DNA from: Eubacterium plexicaudatum ASF492
GTDB lineage: Bacteria; Bacillota; Clostridia; Lachnospirales; Lachnospiraceae
Assembly: GCF_000364225.2 (NCBI RefSeq)
Contig: NZ_AQFT02000001.1
Coordinates: forward strand, 1,116,001 to 1,180,000
DNA: 64,000 nt
Direction of reading: 5' to 3'
Below, piece by piece: positions 46,452-55,181 of the stretch. The translations under genes were made by a program, and so were the position numbers. How positions within the stretch are numbered: position 1 is the first letter of the stretch; the number at the start of each line of letters is the position of its first letter. The notes under the pieces are model-generated. The model worked only from the letters and a program-made list of their open reading frames with translations. It had not been told where the DNA came from and did not search any database.

Positions 46452-47871
46452 AATAACAAAAAAATTATTCGGATACTTTACCATGCTGCTTTTGTTTTTT
46501 ACAGTTACGGCGTTTATTGGCTTTCTGGGTGTGTTTCGTTATTTTACATACGGGCATTTGGAACAGGATTTGAAAAAAAGGGCAGGTGCGATTCAGGAGC
46601 AGGTGGAACAGTTTTTGGATGTGCCTGGCAGAATGCATGGGCAGGGACGCGGCGCTTATCTGCGGTTTGTGGGAGATATCGCAATGGCGGATGCGTATAT
46701 TCTGGATGCGGACGGCAATCCGTTTACTTACGGCAAAAACGGCATAGCCGGAAATGTGCCTTCAAAAGACGTGCTGCGGTTTTCCAACCGGATTTTTGAG
46801 AGCGGCGTCTATGAACACAGCAGCCGCAAAGATGCGCAGGGAAACAGAATCTTTTACGCGGGCGTTCCGGTATTCGATAAGGAAAATGTTGTACTTGCGG
46901 TTATTATCCGTGATACGGCAGAGTTTCATGAGGAAAGTTTTTTACTTGCGGTTACCATACTTGGCGCCTGTCTGCTGCTGGCGCTCGTTTTGTCAGGGAT
47001 ACTGTCCGCTTTTCTGGCCAGACGGTTTATCCGGCCCATTCGTCAGATTGCTTGTGCGACAAAAGAGCTGGCACATGGTAATTATCTGGCAAAGACAGAA
47101 GTGCATGATCGTACGGAGCTTGGAGAACTGGCAAGGCAGACCGATCTGCTAGCTGCAAAGCTGGAAGCGGCACGTCAGGAAAGCAGCCGGCTGGAGCAGA
47201 TGCAAAAAGATTATATTTCCAATATTTCTCATGAACTGCGGACACCGGTTACGGTCATCCGCAGCTCTCTGGAAGCTTTGTGTGACGGCGTGGTGACAGG
47301 AGACAAAGCGATGGAATATCAACGTCAGATGCTTGCGGAATGTATTTCCCTGCAGCGGCTTGTAAACGATATGCTGGAATTATCCCGTCTGCAGAATAAA
47401 GACTTTCCGATTGAAAAGGCACGGATGGATCTGATGATGGCATTGGAAGACGCGATGCGGGCCGTACGGGTACTCGCAAAAGAAAAAGATATCCTGCTTT
47501 CCTATGAAAAGGAACCGGAACAATTTTTTATGGAAGGCGACTATGGGCGGCTGCGGCAGATGTTTGTGGCAGCGCTGGACAATGCGATTAAATATTCGGC
47601 GAAAGGCTGCGGCATAGAAGTGGATGCAAAAAGGCAGCCCGATTGTCTGGTGGTAACGATCAAAGACCACGGCTGCGGCATTCCCGCACAGGATCTGGAA
47701 CATATTTTTGATCGTTTTTATCGTTCCGGACAGAAGAAAGTCAAAGGTTCGGGATTGGGACTTGCCATTATGAAAAATATCGGAGAACGGCATAAGATCC
47801 GGATTCAACTGCAAAGCGTGCATGAAGAAGGAACTCAGGTTCGTTTTTACATCCCTGACACAAATGATTAA
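46444..47871 (+). CDS. Sensor histidine kinase
   Basis: A 475-residue membrane kinase. Helices lie at about residues 8-32 and 166-190, with an extracytoplasmic sensor of about 130 residues between them that contains RFVGDIAMADAYILDADGNP, a PAS/CACHE-like strand. HAMP follows, then HisKA with the phosphoacceptor His263 in NISHELRTPVTVI, and the ATPase boxes DNAIKYSAKG, IKDHGCGIPAQDLEHIFDRF and GSGLGLAI. ATG 46444 overlaps the regulator gene. Together they form one two-component system; the secreted DxDGDG protein 113 bp downstream is its likely target or partner. Confidence 0.94.
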   Translation: MHKITKKLFGYFTMLLLFFTVTAFIGFLGVFRYFTYGHLEQDLKKRAGAIQEQVEQFLDVPGRMHGQGRGAYLRFVGDIAMADAYILDADGNPFTYGKNGIAGNVPSKDVLRFSNRIFESGVYEHSSRKDAQGNRIFYAGVPVFDKENVVLAVIIRDTAEFHEESFLLAVTILGACLLLALVLSGILSAFLARRFIRPIRQIACATKELAHGNYLAKTEVHDRTELGELARQTDLLAAKLEAARQESSRLEQMQKDYISNISHELRTPVTVIRSSLEALCDGVVTGDKAMEYQRQMLAECISLQRLVNDMLELSRLQNKDFPIEKARMDLMMALEDAMRAVRVLAKEKDILLSYEKEPEQFFMEGDYGRLRQMFVAALDNAIKYSAKGCGIEVDAKRQPDCLVVTIKDHGCGIPAQDLEHIFDRFYRSGQKKVKGSGLGLAIMKNIGERHKIRIQLQSVHEEGTQVRFYIPDTND

Positions 47872-47984
47872 AAATTGTACCGAAATCTTTTGCAAAATGC
47901 CATCAAAACGCCACATTCGTTTTGTAATATAATTGCAAGCCAAGGGGCTGTAAATTTATCAGAGAAAAACGGAGGGTGTAATCA

Positions 47985-48290
47985 ATGAGAAGAAAAGTAT
48001 TGGTATGGATGATGGCAGCGGCAGCAACTTTGAGTCTGACCGTACCGGTGTCTGCAGCGGTTTCAAACAAAACGGCAAATACGGCACGTTATCGTTATGT
48101 AGATGCTAACAGTGACGGGATCTGTGATTATTTTACAGACAAAGACGGTGACGGAATCTGCGACAACTGCACGCTTGGCGGCAGATATTTCGTCGATCAG
48201 GATGGAGACGGCATTTGCGATCGTTATCCGGGCTGTGGCCGCGCAGCAGGAAGAGGCAGAGGACTTGGACGGGGCTACGGCAGAAGATAA
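47985..48290 (+). CDS. Secreted DxDGDG-repeat protein
   Basis: A 101-residue exported protein. The signal peptide is MRRKVLVWMMAAAATLSLTV ending PVSAA. The mature part repeats a calcium-loop motif three times: DANSDGICDYF, DKDGDGICDNC and DQDGDGICDRY, followed by a Gly/Arg-rich tail (GRGRGLGRGYGRR). Such DxDxDGxCD loops bind calcium in thrombospondin type 3 repeats; the conserved Cys may form disulfides. ATG 47985 follows GGAGGGTG. Its place directly behind a two-component system suggests control by it, perhaps in response to divalent metal or envelope stress. The family is not characterised to my knowledge. Confidence 0.85.
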   Translation: MRRKVLVWMMAAAATLSLTVPVSAAVSNKTANTARYRYVDANSDGICDYFTDKDGDGICDNCTLGGRYFVDQDGDGICDRYPGCGRAAGRGRGLGRGYGRR

Positions 48291-48334
48291 CGAACGGGCG
48301 ATCGTCCCTTAAACGGTATATTTTTTAGATAAAA

Positions 48335-48368
48335 GACAATTCATTGTAAAATGAATTGTCTTTTTTTT
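48335..48368 (+). terminator. Intrinsic terminator
   Basis: GACAATTCATT (48335-48345) pairs with AATGAATTGTC (48350-48360), followed by a T8 run. Confidence 0.9.
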
Positions 48369-48473
48369 CAAAATTCGTTTAAAAATGAATCGGTTTATGG
48401 TAAAATTTTAACAGAAAAGAAAAAGCGATGCATGCAGAATATCCTGCAAAAGATCAGAAGGAGGAGTAACACA

Positions 48474-49439
48474 ATGAAATCATACGATGTGACAGCGCTT
48501 GGAGAATTGTTAATTGATTTTACGGAAAATGGAATAAGTGAACAGGGGAATCCGATTCTGGAAGCGAATCCGGGAGGAGCGCCTTGTAACGTACTGGCTA
48601 TGCTGAACCGGCTCGGAAAGAAAACGGCTTTTATTGGAAAAGTAGGCGATGATAATTTTGGACATATGCTTGCGGACGAGGTAAAAAAAAGCGGCACGGA
48701 TGTGAAAAATCTTATTTTTGACGATACGGTACATACGACGCTTGCTTTTGTACATACAAAACCGGATGGCGACAGAGATTTCAGTTTTTACCGGAATCCG
48801 GGCGCGGATATGATGCTTCGCAAAGAAGAGGTCATGGAGGAAATAATTAAAAACAGCAGAATTTTTCATTTTGGAACGCTTTCTTCCACGCATGAAGGGG
48901 TACGGGAAGCGACCCGATATGCGATAGATGTGGCAAAGCAAAACGGTGTTCTTGTTTCTTTTGATCCGAATCTGCGGGAGCCGCTCTGGGAATCTCTCGC
49001 ATGTGCAAAGCAGGAGATTATTTACGGGCTTACCAAATGTGACATTTTAAAAATTTCCGATAATGAAGTGGAATTTATGACCGGAACAGATGATTATGAA
49101 AAAGGAGCTGCGATTTTGCAGGAAACGTATCATATACCGCTTATGTTTGTGACGCTTGGCAAAGAGGGCAGCCGGGCATACTTTAAAAATGTATCGGCAG
49201 AAGTAGCGCCGTTTCTGCAGGAAGGCACGATTGAAACGACTGGCGCCGGAGATACGTTTGAAGCGTGCGCATTGCATTATGTGCTGGAACATGGCATGGA
49301 AGATCTGACAAAAGAACAGCTGGAGGAGCTTTTGACGTTTGCAAATGCAGGAGCTTCGATTATTACAACACGAAGAGGCGCTTTGCGTGTGATGCCGACG
49401 GAAGAAGAAATACGCCGGCTGATTGCACAAAGAAAATAA
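48474..49439 (+). CDS. PfkB-family fructokinase
   Basis: Ribokinase-fold sugar kinase, most like bacterial fructokinases. ATG 48474 behind AAGGAGGAG gives 321 residues: MKSYDVTALGELLIDFTENG, NPGGAPCNVLAMLNRLG (the first PfkB signature) and GTIETTGAGDTFEACAL (the catalytic GAGD). It phosphorylates fructose to fructose 6-phosphate. The next gene encodes an amylosucrase-like enzyme that would release fructose from sucrose, so the pair is a plausible intracellular sucrose route. A promoter-like TATGGTAAAAT at 48395-48405 lies upstream. Confidence 0.9.
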   Translation: MKSYDVTALGELLIDFTENGISEQGNPILEANPGGAPCNVLAMLNRLGKKTAFIGKVGDDNFGHMLADEVKKSGTDVKNLIFDDTVHTTLAFVHTKPDGDRDFSFYRNPGADMMLRKEEVMEEIIKNSRIFHFGTLSSTHEGVREATRYAIDVAKQNGVLVSFDPNLREPLWESLACAKQEIIYGLTKCDILKISDNEVEFMTGTDDYEKGAAILQETYHIPLMFVTLGKEGSRAYFKNVSAEVAPFLQEGTIETTGAGDTFEACALHYVLEHGMEDLTKEQLEELLTFANAGASIITTRRGALRVMPTEEEIRRLIAQRK

Positions 49440-49492
49440 ATATGCATGGATAGGGGTTTTTATAAAATAAAACGAAGAGAGGATCGGATAAG

Positions 49493-51289
49493 ATGTCAAA
49501 AGCAGAAAAAGTATTTCAACAAAGAATGGAACGTCATCATGATGAGTTAAGATGGCTGTATATGGAGCTGTATCAAAATGACGATATGTTCGCAGAGCTG
49601 TGTTCGCAGATGTATGAATATTATATGCAGCGCAACGAACAGCTGCAAAAAATGGATCAGGACCGTGAGAAAGAACCGGGCTGGTATAAGAAAAACGATA
49701 TACTTGGTATGATGATGTATATTGATAACTATGCGGAAAATCTGAAAGGGGTCGAAGAAAAGCTGGATTATCTGGAAGAGTGTCAGGTCAATTACATTCA
49801 TCTGATGCCGTTTCTGGATACGCCGAAAGGACGTTCCGACGGTGGGTATGCCGTATCGGATTTCCGCAGAGTACAGCCACAGCTTGGCACGATGGACGAT
49901 CTGGAAAGCCTGACGGCTGCCTGCCATAAAAAAGGCATGAATGTCTGCATGGATTTTGTGATGAACCATACTTCGGAAGATCATGAATGGGCAATGCGGG
50001 CACGTCAGGGAGACGGAGAGTATATGAGCCGGTATTTCTTTTTCCGGGATTATGCGATGCCGGCAGAGTATGAAAAGACCGTTCCGCAGGTATTTCCAAC
50101 GACCGCACCCGGCAATTTTACCTGGCTGCAGGAAGCGGGACATTTTGTAATGACTACGTTTTATCCGTATCAGTGGGATTTGAATTACCGCAATCCAAGA
50201 GTGTTTAATGAGATGGTGTACAATTTCCTGTTTCTTGCCAATAAGGGAATTGACGTTATGCGTATTGATGCCGTGCCTTACATATGGAAAGAAATAGGCA
50301 CAAACTGCAGAAATCTTCCGCAGGTACATACGATTGTGCGCATGATGCGTATGATCAGCGAGATCGTATGCCCAGGCGTACTGCTGTTAGGCGAAGTCGT
50401 TATGGAGCCGGAAAAAGTCGTGCCGTATTTTGGAACGGTAGAAAAGCCGGAATGCCATATGCTGTATAATGTTACGACAATGGCGACGACCTGGCATACG
50501 GTAGCAACGAGAGACATTCGTCTGTTAAAGATGCAGATGGATGTAGTGAGCGGCCTGCCGAAAGATTACGTATTTCTGAACTATTTAAGATGCCATGATG
50601 ACATTGGCTGGGGGCTGGATTACCAGTGGCTGAAACGGTTCGGAATTAAAGAAGTCAGTCATAAAAAGTATCTGAATGATTTTCTGACCGGCGTTATACC
50701 GGAAGCGTTCGGAAGAGGCGAGCTGTATAATTCGGACCCGACTTCGGGAGACGCCAGACTGTGCGGAACGACTGCTTCTTTGTGCGGCATTGAAAAAGCC
50801 GCTTATGAAAGAAATGAACCTGCGTTGGAACAGGCGGTACAGCTGGATCTGATGCTGCATGCCTATATGCTGACCCAGTCCGGCATACCGGTTATTTACA
50901 GTGGAGATGAGATCGGGCAGGAAAATGACTATTCTTATCACAAGGAACCGGACCGCTGGGGCGATTCCAGATATCTGCACCGTGGAAAATTCCGCTGGGA
51001 TTTGGAGCAGAAGCGTTCACAACAGGGTACGGTACAGCAAAAACTGTTTGACGGAATTAAAAAGCTGGAACAGATTCGGAAAAATTCCGAGCTGTTTTAT
51101 ACGGATGCTTCCGTCCGGACGTTTGACACACTGGATGATTCCGTGCTTGGCATTGTCCGTGAATACGGAGATCTGAAGCTGACGGCGCTGTTTAATTTCA
51201 GTGAATTTAATAAAGTTGTACAGCTGGATGAAGAAGGCGGCACATACAGCGACCTGATATCCGGCAAGAAAAAGAAGGAAAAGAAGTAA
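49493..51289 (+). CDS. GH13 amylosucrase-like glucan/sucrose enzyme
   Basis: A 598-residue intracellular (no signal) alpha-amylase-family protein close to the amylosucrase type (GH13_4). It has the N-terminal helical domain, then LMPFLDTPKGRSDGGYAVSD, MNVCMDFVMNHTSEDH, the nucleophile region IDVMRIDAVPYIWKEIGTNC, the acid/base VLLLGEVVMEPEK, and LRCHDDIGWGLDYQ. The YIWKEIGTNCRNLPQ stretch resembles amylosucrase rather than alpha-glucosidase. Amylosucrases turn sucrose into fructose and alpha-glucan; sucrose hydrolysis or phosphorolysis is also possible. ATG 49493 is 53 bp after the fructokinase. Confidence 0.85.
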   Translation: MSKAEKVFQQRMERHHDELRWLYMELYQNDDMFAELCSQMYEYYMQRNEQLQKMDQDREKEPGWYKKNDILGMMMYIDNYAENLKGVEEKLDYLEECQVNYIHLMPFLDTPKGRSDGGYAVSDFRRVQPQLGTMDDLESLTAACHKKGMNVCMDFVMNHTSEDHEWAMRARQGDGEYMSRYFFFRDYAMPAEYEKTVPQVFPTTAPGNFTWLQEAGHFVMTTFYPYQWDLNYRNPRVFNEMVYNFLFLANKGIDVMRIDAVPYIWKEIGTNCRNLPQVHTIVRMMRMISEIVCPGVLLLGEVVMEPEKVVPYFGTVEKPECHMLYNVTTMATTWHTVATRDIRLLKMQMDVVSGLPKDYVFLNYLRCHDDIGWGLDYQWLKRFGIKEVSHKKYLNDFLTGVIPEAFGRGELYNSDPTSGDARLCGTTASLCGIEKAAYERNEPALEQAVQLDLMLHAYMLTQSGIPVIYSGDEIGQENDYSYHKEPDRWGDSRYLHRGKFRWDLEQKRSQQGTVQQKLFDGIKKLEQIRKNSELFYTDASVRTFDTLDDSVLGIVREYGDLKLTALFNFSEFNKVVQLDEEGGTYSDLISGKKKKEKK

Positions 51290-51341
51290 ACATTCAAGGA
51301 TACGGTGTTTACTGGCTTTTGAAAAAATAATATACACAGAG

Positions 51342-51377
51342 CAGCGGCAGAGGCCATACCTTTGCCGCTGTTTTTTT
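51342..51377 (+). terminator. Intrinsic terminator
   Basis: CAGCGGCA (51342-51349) pairs with TGCCGCTG (51363-51370), then T7. It ends the fructokinase/GH13 transcript. Confidence 0.85.
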
Positions 51378-51412
51378 ATGCGCTCTGTTTATATGAAAAA
51401 TAGATATATATC

Positions 51413-51443
51413 TTGACAAAATATATTATACAACATATAATAT
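51413..51443 (+). promoter_or_regulatory. Promoter with PadR-type dyad
   Basis: TTGACA at 51413-51418 and TATAAT at 51436-51441 are 17 bp apart. ATATTATA (51423-51430) and TATAATAT (51436-51443) form a dyad around CAACA, covering the spacer and the -10 box. This is a probable autoregulatory site for the PadR protein encoded 45 bp downstream. Confidence 0.8.
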
Positions 51444-51488
51444 AAAAATATAAAGCATATATATAATTATTACAGAAAGGAGAACGCT

Positions 51489-51824
51489 ATGATTTATCCG
51501 ATCAATCCGGTCTTAATGGAATTGCTCGTTCTGGCGATGATCTGTCAGAGTGACAGTTATGGATATCAGATCAGTCAGCAGATGAAAAAGGTTTCCAATC
51601 TGAAAGATTCCACATTGTATCCGGTACTGCGCCGTCTGGCAGAAAACGAGTATGTGGATATTTACGATCAGCAGTTTCAGGGCAGAAACAGGAAATACTA
51701 TCGCATTACGGATGCGGGCAGGAAGCAGAAAGCATATTTGGAACAGGAATGGAACAGCCACATTGATGCGGTAAAGGAAATTTTAAATAACAGCCGTCCG
51801 GCAGAAGGGGGAAAAGATGAGTAA
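51489..51824 (+). CDS. PadR-family transcriptional regulator
   Basis: A 111-residue PadR repressor. The winged helix shows SYGYQISQQMKKVSNLKDST and LYPVLRRLAENEYVDIYD, with the wing FQGRNRKYYRITDAGRK; a C-terminal helix gives the dimer. ATG 51489 follows AAAGGAG. It overlaps DUF1700 by 8 bp, which in turn overlaps DUF4097 by 8 bp, so the three are translated together. A near-consensus promoter with a dyad lies just upstream. The PadR/DUF1700/DUF4097 order is widespread in Firmicutes and linked to envelope stress. Confidence 0.95.
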   Translation: MIYPINPVLMELLVLAMICQSDSYGYQISQQMKKVSNLKDSTLYPVLRRLAENEYVDIYDQQFQGRNRKYYRITDAGRKQKAYLEQEWNSHIDAVKEILNNSRPAEGGKDE

Positions 51825-52407
51825 ACAGGAATATATGCGGCAGTTAAAAGAACGGCTTAAACGCTTGCCGAAAGAGGATTTTGAGCGTGCCGTTGCGTAT
51901 TTTGAGGAATATTTTGCAGAAGCAGGAGAAGAAAATGAGGCAAAAGCGGCGCAGGATCTTGGAAGTCCGCAGGAAGCGGCAGATCAGATTATCCGTGATA
52001 TGGCGCTGAACTATTCCAAAGAGCCGGTTCAAAATGTAAGAAAAGGATTGAATGGACTGTGGGTGGCAGTGCTTGCCTTATTTGCAGTTCCGGTTGCAAT
52101 GCCGCTGCTTCTTACAGGCGCTATACTTGTGTTGGTAGCCGTTATCGTAGTATGGACACTTTTTCTGGCGTTGTTTATAGCAGCAGTGTGTGCGGTGATA
52201 GCAGGACCTTTGACCATTGTGGCAGGATTTAGCGTTATTACCAAAAGCTTTGCGGTATTTTTGACCTGTGTCGGAATAGGGTTTATGGCAATGGGAATAG
52301 GCGCTGCGTGTGTGTATGCAACCTACCTGTTGTGCAGACGTTTTATGGGATGGACTTTGCATAAACTGGCAGTTATGATTTCGAAAGGAAGAAAGAAAAA
52401 TGCGTAG
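51817..52407 (+). CDS. DUF1700 membrane protein
   Basis: A 196-residue DUF1700 protein. The N-terminal cytoplasmic part starts MSKQEYMRQLKERLKRLPKE and AVAYFEEYFAEAGEENEAKA, followed by AQDLGSPQEAADQIIRDMAL; four hydrophobic segments follow from about residue 75 to 180. Members act with PadR and DUF4097 neighbours; the mechanism is unknown. Both ends overlap the adjoining genes. Confidence 0.92.
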   Translation: MSKQEYMRQLKERLKRLPKEDFERAVAYFEEYFAEAGEENEAKAAQDLGSPQEAADQIIRDMALNYSKEPVQNVRKGLNGLWVAVLALFAVPVAMPLLLTGAILVLVAVIVVWTLFLALFIAAVCAVIAGPLTIVAGFSVITKSFAVFLTCVGIGFMAMGIGAACVYATYLLCRRFMGWTLHKLAVMISKGRKKNA

Positions 52408-53485
52408 AAATAGGATGTTTTTAATGAGCTGTGCCATATTGACAGCAGCAGGTATGGTAATAGCAGGCATTGGGGCGGCAATGGGCGGATGGATTTACGG
52501 TGTCTTCGTAGATGCGAAGGGGATTCATGTAAATGCACCCTTGCTGCGACAAAACGACAAAGAAACACAAAAGTATAAAGCGGAACAAGAAATACAGGAA
52601 GCTTTCAACAGCATTGAGATTGATATGCAATATGCGGATATTCGTGTGGAGCAGTCGGATTCCGATCGGTATACATTGTCCTATGGACTTTCCGGCGGAA
52701 GATTACAAAAAGAAATCAAAGATGGAAAACTTCTGTTAAAACATGGAGACGACGGTTATTTTGGAAAACAGGAAGCGTATTTTCAGTGGCTTGCCTTAGG
52801 AAGAAGTGAGATCGAAAGCAGGCGCATCGAAAAGGAAAACTATGTGACAATCGGTCTGCCGGTGGGTGCGAAACTGAAAAACATTTCGCTGCATACGGAT
52901 TTTGCCGATGTGGTGTGTGAACGGATACAGGCAGACAGTCTGAACATTAACGTAGAATATGGGGATGTCAGTGTGTCTCAGGTCAAAGCGCAGCATATGG
53001 AAATCCATCCGGAATCCGGAAGGCTTCAAATGGAGCAGGTACAGGGAGCAAATTGCACGATCAGAGATGAATATGGAGATGTGATGATCAAGGACATGAC
53101 ATTATCGGATGATTTGAATATTCATTTGGAAAGTGGAGCGCTTGAATTCCGAAATACATTGGTGCACAAACTGAATCTGCACAGTGAGTATGGCGATATT
53201 CATGGATATCAGGCAGAGTTTGCAACTGCTGAGGTCTATCAGGAAAGCAGAGACTGCAAACTGTATGATGTGCTGACAAATACTTGCGCTATCAAATCGG
53301 AATACGGAAATGTGGAATTGCGGTTAAAAGATGATACGGGCGATTATGCATATGATCTGCATACGGAGTATGGCGATATTACCATAAACGATCACAAAAT
53401 GGGAGAATCTTACGGAACCATTCAAGAAAATCCGGACCGCCGGATCGAAATTTTCTGCGAATCCGGAAACATCAACATACAATAG
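52400..53485 (+). CDS. DUF4097 beta-strand-repeat protein
   Basis: A 361-residue protein with an N-terminal membrane helix (MFLMSCAILTAAGMVIAGIG) and an extracellular right-handed beta-repeat domain. The repeats are easy to see: NVEYGDVSVSQV, DEYGDVMIKDM, LESGALEFRN, SEYGDIHGYQ, SEYGNVELRL, TEYGDITIND and CESGNINIQ. This (E)(Y/S)G(D/N) ladder is the mark of the DUF4097 (YvlB-like) family. It is the last gene of the PadR operon and probably an envelope stress sensor or adaptor outside the membrane. Confidence 0.93.
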   Translation: MRRNRMFLMSCAILTAAGMVIAGIGAAMGGWIYGVFVDAKGIHVNAPLLRQNDKETQKYKAEQEIQEAFNSIEIDMQYADIRVEQSDSDRYTLSYGLSGGRLQKEIKDGKLLLKHGDDGYFGKQEAYFQWLALGRSEIESRRIEKENYVTIGLPVGAKLKNISLHTDFADVVCERIQADSLNINVEYGDVSVSQVKAQHMEIHPESGRLQMEQVQGANCTIRDEYGDVMIKDMTLSDDLNIHLESGALEFRNTLVHKLNLHSEYGDIHGYQAEFATAEVYQESRDCKLYDVLTNTCAIKSEYGNVELRLKDDTGDYAYDLHTEYGDITINDHKMGESYGTIQENPDRRIEIFCESGNINIQ

Positions 53486-53615
53486 ACAGATGGTAGTTAC
53501 TTTTCACATCAGGGTTATGCAATTTGAAAATTGTGTACGGAGGATGACATTTTCAAGATTTTGTAGTAAAATAAGTTCGTGAACATAAACATTTGATGTA
53601 AGGGAGATGTAATCT

Positions 53616-53996
53616 ATGAAAAGAATATTAAGTACACAAAATGCACCGCAGGCAATCGGGCCATATTCACAGGGAGTCGCAGCCGGGAACCTGCTGTTTC
53701 TTTCCGGGCAGATACCGATTGACCCGTCGAAGGGAGAGATCACGGCCACAGATGTGGAGGGACAGACAAGACAGGTACTGAACAATATAAAAGCGATTTT
53801 GGAATCTGACGGCTGTACGATGGATCAGATTGTAAAAACGACGGTTTATCTGAAAGATATTGGCGACTTTGTGAAAATGAACGATGTGTACAAACAATTT
53901 TTCAGTGAAGGAAACTATCCTGCGAGATCTGCGGTACAGGTAGCGGCGCTTCCGAAAGACGCGATGGTAGAAATAGAAGTCATCGCATTAAAATAA
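53616..53996 (+). CDS. ridA: RidA-family enamine/imine deaminase
   Basis: A 126-residue trimeric RidA protein that hydrolyses reactive 2-aminoacrylate and related imines. Seen: STQNAPQAIGPYSQGVAAGN, FLSGQIPIDPSKGEITATDV, NYPARSAVQVAALPKDAMVE, with the conserved Arg. ATG 53616 follows AAGGGAGATG. Single gene, normal length. No frameshift. Confidence 0.96.
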   Translation: MKRILSTQNAPQAIGPYSQGVAAGNLLFLSGQIPIDPSKGEITATDVEGQTRQVLNNIKAILESDGCTMDQIVKTTVYLKDIGDFVKMNDVYKQFFSEGNYPARSAVQVAALPKDAMVEIEVIALK

Positions 53997-54027
53997 AGCG
54001 ACATACGTAGTTTGCATGAAAAAAAGA

Positions 54028-54056
54028 TTGACCTCACGCATGGATATCAGTATAAT
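54028..54056 (+). promoter_or_regulatory. Promoter of the FIST/chemoreceptor pair
   Basis: TTGACC at 54028-54033 and TATAAT at 54051-54056, 17 bp apart. Because it lies inside the open frame, the FIST protein must start after it, which argues against the upstream TTG 54012. Confidence 0.75.
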
Positions 54057-54104
54057 AGAATCAGCAGACAAAGACTATACAAACGAATGAGTGGGGAAAG
54101 AATT

Positions 54105-55160
54105 GTGAAACAGTTTTTTGGAATGAGTCAGAGCGGTGATTTGAAAGAAGCCGTAAGCGGAATGAGCAGTCCGCAGTTAATCATACTGTTGTCAAACAGT
54201 GCACAGTTTGAATCGCATGTGAAGACCTTGCAGGGGATGTATCCGAAAGTACCAAGCATCGGATGCGCAGGGATGAGCTATAGTACAAAAATTGTAGAAA
54301 AAGGTGTCAGCGTCGTAGCTTTTTATGACGGTGTTACGGTTGCGGTCAATGTGCTTGAACAGGCATCGGTTATGCCGGTAAAATATATACGGCGTTTGGA
54401 GAAGGATGTGGAGACGGTAAGGGCATCGTCAAAAGATACGGTATGTATTGATTTTTGTTCCGGAAATGATGCCTGTGTACTGAATACATTTTCCAGTGTA
54501 TTAAAACGTAACGGGATTTCGCTTGTCGGCGGTACCGCAGAAGAGGGAAAGGTGTCTGTGAATGGCACGGTTTATACGGATGCGGCAGTATATGCGCTGA
54601 TCAAAAACCAGAGCGGCAGAGTGAAAGCATACAAGGAAAACATCTATCATCAAAAAGGCAGTGCTCGTTTTGTGGCGTCCGCAACGGACAAGGCAAACTA
54701 TATGATCGGACAGTTAAATGGCCGACCGGCCAAAAAGGTTTATCAGGAGCTTTTACATATTTCGGAACAGGAGATTCAGACACAGACGTTTAAAAATCCG
54801 TTTGGAAAGATTAACGGTACGGATACGTGTATTATTTCACTGAAAGAAGTCAACGGCAATGCGTTAAGCTGTTTTCGTCAGGTGAATGATTCGGATGTAC
54901 TGATTCTGCTGGAACTTGGAGACTATCGGGCGATTGTAAAGCGGACCATACAAAATATCTATAAGGATTTTCCGAGAATTTCGGCCGTATTTTCCATTAA
55001 CTGCCTGTTTCGCTATCTGTTATTTAATGAAAACCACTATATGCAGGAATACCTGCAGGAAATGGCGGCCCTTGGCAACCATGCCGGTGTTGTAGGATAT
55101 GGGGAGCATTATAATAACCAGTTTGTAAACCAGTCTATGACATGTGTGGTGTTTGAGTAA
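54105..55160 (+). CDS. FIST-domain sensor protein
   Basis: A soluble protein with FIST_N (FFGMSQSGDLKEAVSGM; SPQLIILLSNSAQFESHVKT; IGCAGMSYSTKIVEKGVSVV) and FIST_C (GSARFVASATDKANYMIGQL through INCLFRYLLFNENHYMQEYL and GYGEHYNNQFVNQSMTCV). FIST domains bind small ligands, perhaps amino acids. I prefer GTG 54105, which has GTGGGGAAAG just upstream; ATG 54087 is possible. The product is then 351 residues. The next gene, 21 bp downstream, is a soluble chemoreceptor-type signalling protein, so the two probably form one sensory pathway. Confidence 0.9.
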   Translation: MKQFFGMSQSGDLKEAVSGMSSPQLIILLSNSAQFESHVKTLQGMYPKVPSIGCAGMSYSTKIVEKGVSVVAFYDGVTVAVNVLEQASVMPVKYIRRLEKDVETVRASSKDTVCIDFCSGNDACVLNTFSSVLKRNGISLVGGTAEEGKVSVNGTVYTDAAVYALIKNQSGRVKAYKENIYHQKGSARFVASATDKANYMIGQLNGRPAKKVYQELLHISEQEIQTQTFKNPFGKINGTDTCIISLKEVNGNALSCFRQVNDSDVLILLELGDYRAIVKRTIQNIYKDFPRISAVFSINCLFRYLLFNENHYMQEYLQEMAALGNHAGVVGYGEHYNNQFVNQSMTCVVFE

Positions 55161-55181
55161 AGACAGAGGGAGGGAAGCCAG

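Noticed and set aside
49547..50329. Open frame of 260 codons on the minus strand
   Set aside because: It is the antisense of the GH13 gene, without a ribosome site or recognisable domain.
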